64,000 bases of DNA from contig VJWM01000108.1 of assembly GCA_010909165.1 (NCBI GenBank), positions 992,001 to 1,056,000 of the forward strand, read 5' to 3'. Position 1 is the first letter of the stretch. Every line of letters begins with the position of its first letter. This DNA is from Anthoceros angustus. Its lineage: Eukaryota; Streptophyta; Anthocerotopsida; Anthocerotales; Anthocerotaceae. The position numbers and the translations under genes were made by a program. The notes beneath the pieces are model-generated. The model saw only the letters and a program-made list of their open reading frames with translations. It did not search any database and was not told where the DNA came from. Positions 1 to 10,100 of this stretch are shown here, piece after piece.

Positions 1-1800
1 GAAAGAGTGACAACTTGAATAGTACCTTGTATGGGTTAAGCATCGTCATAAAGTTTAGTATCTTGTACTCCATAATCTTGTGGCCACCATAGTGTATACA
101 ATCTTCTAAGTTGTTAACTTCACAATGATGTTCAAAGTAAGACGGTTTACCTTGTTGAAAGAAATATGCCGATGGAATGTAGAAATAAATTCGAATTCCG
201 GTTGTACGCTGCCGATAATTTGAGTTGGGACTCGTGGTTTCCTGGTTTCCTACACCTTTTCCAAGTGGTGTTTGCATATGGCGGTTCAAAGGACTTATCT
301 TTGGATATGCGAGAGGCATGATAGCTTTAGCTGGTGGCACTGAGAAATGAATAGAAAACAAAAGTTGGGAATGAAGAGTAATGTCTGAAGAGTAGGCTCA
401 GAAGCGATGCGTAGAATGGAAATATCCTGAAGCACCACTACAGTCTATGCCACTATAGTTATCTGAGGCACTATTACTGAACAATGCATGTTGGAGTGTG
501 AAGTGGTGATAAGTAAGTTTGCATGGATCATGAGAGAACTATTTACACTTCATTGAAACAATCTTCAATGTTCGGATGGAAAGTAATGTTTAAAGGTTAA
601 GCTTGCAACATGGAAATGAGAAATAAGTGTGCTAGGTGTATTACCTATGCCACTTTGGTTTTCTGAAGCACCACTACTGAACAGTCCATGTTGGAGTGTA
701 AATTGGTGACGTGTAAGTTTGCATGCATCACGACGCACCTATTTACGTTTCGTCGAAACGGCAATCAAGTTAACAACTGCAACCTTCAAAGTTCAGATGG
801 TAAGTAGTGTATGAAGATTAAGCTTCCAGGATGGAAATGGAAACTTAGTGTGATGAGTGTACTAGTATACATAAAATACTGAAACTTATTGAATACACCA
901 CTTTAGTTATGTGGAGCACCGTTGTTGCCCACATCACTTTAGCTATCTAGAGCACCGTCACCGTTCATGTTCGCATTTATATTTCGTCGAAACATCATCA
1001 GAGTTTAGTCCGCAATCATGAGCTTTAACATGCCATTCTGCACATAAAAATCCAACCACATTAACAATTGCTCAGGTTGTTCAAGATGCTTGGGTTCTGG
1101 TCTTTATGACCTTCAAGAGAGACAAAAAGAAAGACTTCCGTCATCAAATGCCCTTGGAATGAGAGACTTCTATCAAAAACTCCTATAGGACACACAAGTT
1201 TAAGGCAAAAGTGGCACAACAAAATCTCCAGCTAACAATCTTCATGAATTCGACAAGCTTTAGTTTCAAAAACTTTGTTACCAAACACCATGGGAACGGG
1301 AAACTCGTCTCTTACCAAGAGTAAAAATGCAAAATAAAAACACCATCAAACTCTTTCAAACACAAGTAAACCAAACAGCGAAAAATTCAAGACGGCCAGT
1401 GACAAACACATTGTTTTGCCTAAAACACACTTGCCACTGGACTTTTAATCAAATTTCCTAATCTCGCCCGTAAAGAAACTACACACTTCCACATAACATC
1501 CTCTTCAACACAAACTAACTACGTATTCGTGCACCAAGAAAAACAACCTTGTAGCTCGGAGTGAAAACTTGGTAACGAGACAAGAATTATGCCCTCCATA
1601 AGGGCATAATTAATAAGATTACTAGTCTGATAAAGACTTGAACTTGAATTTGTTGTCATAACTAACAAATTCAGTCTGCATTACAAAAGCAAACGCCCTC
1701 AAACTCCTGATTTTTGCCTTCACTTTGAATGGGCTAATTTATATACTTGAAAATAAAGATTGATAAACTCCTAGATCCTTTAACTAGGAATAGATCAGTC
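1..1800. other. AT-rich intergenic DNA with a degenerate tandem repeat
   Basis: No gene is recognisable. Positions about 440-1000 carry roughly 2.5 diverged copies of a unit a little over 200 bp long. Each copy has a 'gccact..agttat/tttct' start, a 'catgttggagtgt' block, 'aagtttgcatg..tca', and a 'cgtcgaaac'-like block. The rest (1000-1800) is AT-rich with no coding signal. It lies beyond the 3' end of PPR gene 1. Confidence 0.5.
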
Positions 1801-2520
1801 AGATTTGAGGTTTCAGTTAGGTGTTTGATGCACAACGCATCGCACCACCTCTTGCGCCTGGACCCCTAGCCGCCTTTTAATTGATATCTCAGCCACGCCA
1901 CGCCACGCCATGCAAGGCAAGCGCACAAATAAATATGCAACAGGAAGGCATTGATCCAGCCAATTGCGTGACGTTTGTTTGCCTCCTTCGGTCTTGTGCT
2001 GATGTCGGAGCATCACAGCAGCTTCCCAGGCCTTGAAGGTGATGTGGCCATCGTAACTACCTGGTGAATGTGTATAGCCCGAAAAACCTAACCCAAGCTC
2101 ACGTCCCAACATAGACGGCATCAAACCTTACACAAGCACATATTACCATGAATCAGCTTCTCTAGCGAGCCGGACTTGCCTCCCAAATGGGTGCTCTCAA
2201 ATCTGAATCGAAGCCGGGCGGAATGTCCCATGACTCTGGACGCCGTAGAGCATCTGCTACCTGGTACAAGAAATTGTCACGGCAAGGAAGCCAGAATTTC
2301 CCCTCCAGGAACCCACTTTCCCACGTATCTGCAACTTCTCAACAATAGTAGACCCCGCCCCATGGATTGCGAACTCTGCCGTTTGGCAAAACCTGCTGGA
2401 TGCTTTTCAAAAGTGGGGCACAGCACAGAGCTCGTCTCAAAGCGCCCACCTCCTATTGGTGTGACTCCCGACTCCCACATGCAACAGTTCACCTTCTGCG
2501 CACTGGCCAGTTCTTCATTC

Positions 2521-5500
2521 TCACGGTCGACCCTTACAACTGCAACAACCACCTGCGAATCGATGCACACGGTACCCATCCCTTACAACAATGTCTCTAC
2601 TTTCAACCCTTGACATGATCTCGGTCGAACTGTGGCAGTCACCGCACATGCGTAGATTCTTGGTTACCACCAGAGGTGTGCCACTGGGAGTGTTCAAGAG
2701 ACCAAACGCCAGAGCTAGCTTTTCAGCATGCCCGCAAAGCGCATCTTCCTTTTCCTTCTCACCCAGCGGCTTCAACACCAACTTTGTGTGAGGTACATGG
2801 CCCCCTTCCTTCTTCAGACGGGCACTCATGCTCTCCATCTTGAGCGCAAGATCATCTCTGTTTTCTCCCACCACAAATGTATGTACCTGCTCCTTCACCT
2901 CAATACTCGCCATTGCAGGTTTCTTGTTAGCTCCTGCTACCATCCTCTGCCTTTCAATCCTCTCTACATCGGTCCACCTACCTGCATCTGCGTAGGCATT
3001 GGCCATGAGCACATATGGCGATGCACTCTGAGGCTCCAGTTTCACCAGACTTTCAAAACAACGCGTCGCCCTCTCTACATCCCCGTAACTCTTGCAGGCG
3101 TTCAGCAAGGACGTCAACCCCACAACATTGCTTTCGTCATCACATGATAATAGCATCTTCTCCGCCTCATCTAAATGGCCTGCACGCCCAAGAAGATCAA
3201 TCATGCAACTGTAATGCTCAATACTAGGCTTGATACCATGCTGTTTAGCCATGGAATCAAAGTGCTTGCGACCCTCGTGCACCAGCCCCTCATGACTGCA
3301 TGCTGCTAAAAGACTAGTGAGAGTACTTTCATCAGGCTGAACACCAGCAACTATCATCTCTTCAAAACAAGCTACTGCGCTGTGACCTTCATCACAAGTA
3401 CCATACCCAGCTATAAGGGCATTCCATGTCACCACATTCTTTGTAGCCAAGCTGTCAAAAACCTGGCGCGCAACTTCCAGTTCGCCACATTTTGCATACA
3501 AGTCCACCAGGGATGTTCCCAGCACTACGTTGTCCAGCAGTCTGCTTTCAACAATCTGTGAGTGCAGCTGCCTGCCCTTCTGTAAGGCTCCAGTGCTTGC
3601 ACAGGCCTTCAGAAGGCAAGCAAAAGTAACATGGTTAGCCACAATCAGGCCATCTTGCTCCATTTGTCCATACAGAAAAAGCGCCTCTTGGCCGAGCCCT
3701 TGGTGAGCATACCCAGCTAACAGTGAATTCCATGTCACCACATCCTTTGTGGCCAAGGTGTCGAAAATCTGGCGTGCATCTCCCAGCTCGCCACATTTTG
3801 CATACATATCCACCAGGCAGTTGCCCAGCACTATATTACCCAGCAGTTTCTTTTCCACAATCTGTGAGTGAAGCTGCCTGCCCTTCTGCAAGGCACCAGT
3901 GCTTCCACAGGCCTTCAGAAGGCAGGCAAAAGTAACCTGGTCAGCCAAAATGAGGCCCTCTTGCTCCATTTGTCCATACAGTACAAGCGCCTCTTCACCG
4001 AGACCCTGCTGTGCATACCCAGCTATTAGGGAATTCCATGTCACCACATCCTTTGAGGCCAAGCTGTCAAAAACCTGGTGTGCATCCCCCAGTTCACCAC
4101 ATTTTGCATACATGTCCACCAGGCAGTTGCCCAACCAGATGTCCAGCTGCCCTCTTTCCACAATCAGCGAGTGCAGCTGCCTGCCCTTCTGTACAGCACC
4201 AGTGCTTGCACAAGCCTTCAGAAGGCAAGAAAAAGTAACATCGTTAGCCAAAATGAAGCCCTCTTGCTCCATTTGTCCATACAGAACAAGCGCCTCTTGG
4301 CCGAGTCCTTGCTGTGCATACCCAGCTATCAGGGAATTCCATGTCACCACATCTTTTGTGGCCAAGTTGTCAAAAACCTGGCGTGCATCTTTCAGGACAC
4401 CACATTTTGCATACATGCTCACCAGGCAGTTGCCCACTAATATATTATCAAGCTGCCCTCTTTCTACAATCTGTGAGTGCAGATGCCTGCCCATCTGCAG
4501 GGCACCAGAGCTTGCACAGGCCTTGAGAAGGCAAGCAAAAGTAACATGGTCAGCCAAAATGAGGCCCTCTTGCTCCATTTGTCCATACAGACAAGCGCCT
4601 CTTCACGAGACCCTTGCTGTGCATACCCAGCTATCAGGGCATTCCATGTCACCACATCCTTTGTGGCCAAGCTGTCAAAAACCTGGCGTGCATCTTCCAG
4701 TTCACCACATTTTGCATACATGTCCACCAGGCAGTTGCCCAACAGATGTCCAGCTGCCTCTTTCCACAATCAGAGTGCAGCTGCCTGCCCTTCTGTAAGG
4801 CACCAGTGCTTGCACAGGCCTTCAGAAGGCAAGCAAAAATAACATGGTCAGCCAAAATCAGGCCCTCCTGCTCCATTTGTCCATACAGAACAAGCGCCTC
4901 TTGGCGAGTCCTTGCTGTGCATACCCAGCTATCAGAATTCCATGTCACCACATCCTTTGTGGCCAAGCTGTCAAAAACCTGGCGTGCATCTTCAGTTCAC
5001 CACATTTTGCATACATGTCCACCAGGCAGTTGCCCAACCAGATGTCCAGCTGCCTCTTTCTACAATCTGTGAGTGCAGATGCCTGCCCATCTGCAGGGCA
5101 CCAGAGCTTGCACAGGCCTTGAGAAGGCAAGCAAAAGTTACATGGTTAGCCACAATCAGCCCCTCCTGCTCCATATTTTGATACACAGTAAGTGCTTCAT
5201 GTCCGAGCCCTTGCTGCGCATACCCAGCGATCAGCGCCGTCCAGGTCACCACATCCTTTGCGGCCAAGCTTTCAAACACCTCGTGTGCATCTTCCAGTTC
5301 ACCACATTTTGCATACATGTCCACCAGCGAGTTGCCCACCAGTATGTCATGCATCAGTCCTCTTTTGACTATCTGCGTATGCAGCTGCCTGCCCTTTTGT
5401 ATGGCACCAGAGCTTCCACAGGCCTTCAGGAGACAAGCGAAAGTAACACGGTTACCCACAAGCAGGCCTTCTTGCTCCATTTGTCCATACAGTACAAGCG

Positions 5501-6629
5501 CCTGTTGGCCAAGTCCTCGCTGGGCATACCCAGACATCAGGGCATTCCATGTCACCACATCCTTTGTGGCCAAGCTGTCAAAAACCTGGCGTGCATCTTT
5601 CAGTTCACCGCATTTTGCATACATGTCCACCAGACAGTTTCCAACAAACAAGTCGGGAGGAATGCCACTCTGCAACACATCGTAGTGCACTTTTCGACCA
5701 GATTCCAAGTCGGCCGCAAGTGCACAAGCTTGAAGGGCAGCTACAAAAACGTGACCATCCGCCTTCACTCCTGACCTTCGCATCTCATGGTACAGCTGTA
5801 TGGCTTCATGAGCTTTCCCATGCTTAGCATGGGCAGAGATTATGGAGAACCACATGAAGGCATCTGGTTTGCCCACCCTGGTGAACACATCCATGGCCTC
5901 TCGCAGCCTACCTCCAGATGCATACATGCGCAAGATATGATTTCCCAAGTATGCATCCGACTCGTACCCAAGTTTCACAGTGAGGTCATGAACTCGTCGC
6001 CCCATAACTAGGTCCTTCTTAGCTGCACACAGTTTCAGCACTGTGTAAAACAGAGAGTGAGAAATATGAGAGTTTGTCTGCGCCAGAGAATCCAGGCCTC
6101 GAACGGCCTCAGAAAGCTTCCCCTGCTGACATAACGTGCGCACGGTTACGGACGTTACGACGCCCATTTCTGATCCTGCACGCATGTGAGGTTGAGGATC
6201 GTCTGGAAAGCTCGGCTTGGACAGAGAGGCACTGTGACCCATCTGCATATCCAAAGAAACGAGTTGCTCATCAACCCAAGCTGGCTTCAGCAAGCTGTTT
6301 AACCACAGGACCTCGTTGGACCCCTTACGCCGGAAGTCAGGCGCACGAGAGCTCTTCTTATCTCGCCTGTTGTCCCACCACATGGTAGGCTCCAGAAAAA
6401 ACTGTTGCCACAAGTGCTCCTGCTCCAAGTCGCTGGACAATCCGTCCCCACCCACACATATGGTTGGCGGTGGAAGTGCTGGGCTCCTTACACTGCTGCA
6501 CCTGGAGGCCTGGTTGTTTGCCAGTGCTTGACTTCCTAAGGTAAGGCGGGAGGGAGCTCCTTGTAGAATCCCTGGAGACACACCAATTTGTTGGGTCCAT
6601 GACGGGTCCGACTGCCGTAATGCGGCCAT
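2521..6629 (-). CDS. PPR gene 1: PDF motif-PLS repeats-DYW:KP (GRP-ending) RNA editing factor, frame-disrupted
   Basis: The product is predicted to be an organellar site-specific RNA editing factor. From the start at 6629: residues about 72-130 match the OSB-type PDF motif (WWDNR at 84-88, PDF at 97-99). A PLS array follows, with the first P motif (FMWFSII) and about eight VVTWN/T repeats at a period near 101 residues, then a final VQPD repeat and L2/S2/E-like motifs. Next come a KPA..SIEV box replacing the PG box and a deaminase domain with GHAEK, CGDCH, HRF and CCSC, ending GRP at the stop at 2521. Two long open parts are intact: 6629-4992 (545 aa) and 4578-2521 (685 aa). Between 5060 and 4580 the frame changes several times where repeat copies lack 1-2 bp. 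P-motif code pairs read NN, TN, ND, ND, NN, ND, NN, ND. The start is supported by the shared first residues of all three paralogues. It is either a recent pseudogene or a gene with assembly indels. Confidence 0.8.
6235..6420 (-). other. PDF motif of PPR gene 1
   Basis: The block reads W..FF..P.MWWDNR..KK..RAPDF..K....LWL.....P.WV...L..LDMQM. This is the spacing of the PDF motif that defines plant OSB (organellar single-stranded DNA-binding) proteins. The same block occurs near the N-terminus of genes 2 and 3 (about 7395-7580 and 15040-15235). The family assignment comes from remembered consensus, not a search. Confidence 0.7.
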
Positions 6630-7175
6630 CGTTCAAGGACCACTGCCGGAAGATGAGTGTAACGACCCAGCAAGGTGTCTGTAGGCGGGGGCGCGAAGGC
6701 ATCGCCCACCTCAGCATGTAAAAAGAATTCCGGCAGATCTTTACGGACCCATATTCTGTCCAAAGTACTTAGTACATACATATGTATGTACTATCACAAC
6801 CTTAGTGACCCAATTGCGGACAGCTTAGCATCACAACTCCGCATGTGCGCCCTGCGAGTACAAGATACATAGAGGGAGGACACAAGATGGAACCTGAGGC
6901 TTGTTAATGGTTAGCCATGGCGGGCGTGTTTCCTCCGCCCTCAAGTGGGCAGTTGAGATCCGATATGTTTGAGCGTGTCGGATACATGGCATCCTCGCTG
7001 CACCAGTGTGTCCATCTATCTGGCAACCAAATGAGACTCCGTTCGAATTGCTTTGTTTCGGTGTCTTGGGTACCCAATAAAATTCCGTCTGCACTACCCT
7101 TCGGGGTGGTGTGGTCAGGCACCGTACCTGGGCATCCTCTCATAGGTTGTTGTTAACCTCATCGGTCCCTGAACG
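6630..7175. promoter_or_regulatory. Shared upstream region of head-to-head PPR genes 1 and 2
   Basis: The 546 bp between the two start codons must contain both 5' UTRs and promoters if both genes are expressed. The start contexts match: both read tgaacgATGGCC, and gene 3 reads tgaccgATGGCC. A tandem 'acatacatatgtatgta' palindromic run lies at about 6774-6790. No clear TATA box could be assigned to either side. Confidence 0.45.
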
Positions 7176-10100
7176 ATGGCCACTATATGGCAGCCGGACC
7201 CGTTGTGGACCCAACAAATCGGTGTTTGTACAGGGATTCTACCAGGAGCTCCCACTCACCTCACCTTAGGGAGTCAACCCCTGGCACCAGCCTGCAGGTG
7301 CTGCAGTGTAAGGAGCCCAGCACTTCCAGTTCCGAGAAAATCTGTGGATGGGGACGGTTTTTGCAGCGATGGTCGTCGCAAGGAGCAGGAGCACTTGTGG
7401 CAACATTTTTTTCTGGATCCTACTATGTGGTGGGACAACAGACGACATAAGAAGAGCTCCCGTTCCCCTGACTTCCGGCGTAAGGGGTCCAGCGAGGCCC
7501 TGTGGTTAAACAGCATGCTGAAGCCAGCTTGGGTTGATGAGCAGCTTGTTGCTTTGGATATGCAGATGGGTCATGGTGGCTCTCTTTTCTTCAAGCCGAA
7601 CTCTGCAGATGATCCTCACCCTCGCACGCGTGCAGGATGGGAAATGGGCGTCGTAACGCCCGTAACTGTGCGGATGTTATGTCAGCAGGGGAAGCTTTCT
7701 GAGGCCGTTCAAGCCCTGGAATCTCTGGCGCAGACAGACTCTCCTATTTCCCAGTCTCTGTTTTACGTAGTGCTGAAACTGTGTGCAGCTAAGAAGGACC
7801 TAGTTGTGGGGCGACGAGTTCATGACCTCACTATCAAACTTGGGTACGAGTCGAATGCATACTTGGGGAATCATATCTTGCGCATGTATGCATCTGGAGG
7901 TAGGCTGCAGGAGGCCATGGATGTGTTCACCACGGTGGGCAAACCAGATGCCTTCATGTGGTTCTCCATAATCTCCGCATACACTAAGCATGGGAAACCT
8001 GCAGAGGCTGTACAACTATACCATGAGATGCGTAGGTCAGGAGTGAAAGCGGATGCCCACGTCTTTGTAGCTGCCCTCCAAGCTTGTGCATTTACCGCCG
8101 ACTTGGAATCTGGCAGGAAAGTGCACTGTGATGTGTTGCAGAGTGGCATTTCTCCCGATGTGTTTGTTGGAAATTGCCTGGTTGACATGTATGCAAAATG
8201 TGGCGAACTGGAAGCTGCACGTCGGGCCTTTGACAGCTTGCCGTCAAAGGATGTCGTGACATGGACTGCTCTGATTGCTGGGTATACACAGCAAGGGCTC
8301 GGCCAAGAGGCACTTGTTTTATATGGACAAATGGAGCAGAGGGCCTCATTTTGGCTGACCATGTTACTTTTGCTTGCCTTCTGAAGGCCTGTGCAAGCAC
8401 TGGTGCCTTACAGAAGGGCAGGCAGCTGCACTCACAGATTGTGGAAAGAGGACTGCTGATGATATACTGGTGGGCAACTGCCTGGTGGACATGTATGCAA
8501 AATGTGGTGAACTGGATGCACGCCAGGTTTTTGACAGCTTGGCCACAAAGGATGTGGTGACATGGAATGCCCTGATTGCTGGGTATGCACAGCAAGGGCT
8601 CGCCAAGAGGCACTTGTTTTATGGACAAATGGAGCAGGAGGCCTGATCGTGGCTAACCATGTTACTTTTGCTTGCCTTCTGAAGGCCTGTGCAAGCACTG
8701 GTGCCTTACAGAAGGGCAGGCAGCTGCACTCACAGATTGTGGAAAGAGGACTGTTGCATGATATACTGGTGGGCAACTGCCTGGTTGACATGTATGCAAA
8801 ATGTGGCGAACTGGAAGCTGCACGTCGGGCCTTTGACAGCTTGCCGTCAAAGGATGTCGTGACATGGACTGCTCTGATTGCTGGGTATACACAGCAAGGG
8901 CTCGGCCAAGAGGCACTTGTTTTATATGGACAAATGCAGCAAGAGGGCCTCATTTTGGCTGACCGGGTTACTTTTGCTTGCCTTTTGAATGCCTGTGGAA
9001 GCACAGGTGCCTTGCAGAAGGGCATGGAGCTGCACTCACAGATTGTGGAAAGAGGACTGTTGCATGATATACTGGTGGGCAACTCTCTGGTGGACATGTA
9101 TGCAAAATGTGGTGAACTGGAAGGTGCACGCCGGGTTTTTGACAGCGTGTCCACAAAGGATGTGGTGACATGGAATGCCCTGATTGCTGGGTACACAGCA
9201 AGGGCTCGCCAAGAGGCACTTGTTTTATATGGACAAATGGAGCAAGAGGCCTCATTTTGGCTGACCATGTTACTTTTGCTTGCCTTCTGAAGGCCTGTGC
9301 AAGCACTGGTGCCTTACAGAAGGGCAGGCAGCTGCACTCACAGATTGTGGAAAGAGGACTGTTGCATGATATACTGGTGGGCAACTCTCTGGTGGACATG
9401 TATGCAAAATGTGGTGAACTGGAAGGTGCACGCCGGGTTTTTGACAGCGTGTCCACAAAGGATGTGGTGACATGGACGGCGCTGATTGCTGGGTATGCCC
9501 AGCAAGGTCTTGGACAGGAGGCACTTGTTGTATATGGACAAATGGAGCAGGAAGGCCTGATCGTGGCTAACCATGTTACTTTTGCTTGCCTTCTAAAGGC
9601 CTGTGCAAGCGCTGGTGCCTTACAGATGGGCAGGCATCTGCACTCACAGATTGTTGAAAGAGGACAGCTACATAACGTATTGATGGGCAACTGCCTGGTG
9701 GACATGTATGCAAAATGTGGTGAACTGGAAGATGCACGCCAGGTTTTTGACAGCTTGGCCACAAAGGATGTGGTGACATGGAATGCCCTGATAGCTGGGT
9801 ATGCACAGCAAGGACTTGGACAGGAGGCACTTGTTGTATATGGACAAATGGAGCAGGAGGCCTGATGTGGCTAACCATGTTACTTTTGCTTGCCTTCTAA
9901 AGGCCTGTGCAAGCACTGGTGCCTTACAGAAGGGCAGGCAGCTGCACTCACAGATTGTTGAAAGAGGACAGCTACATAACGTATTGTGGGCAACTGCCTG
10001 GTGGACATGTATGCAAAATGTGGTGAACTGGAAGATGCACGCCAGGTTTTTGACAGCTTGGCCACAAAGGATGTGGTGACATGGAATGCCCTAATAGCTG

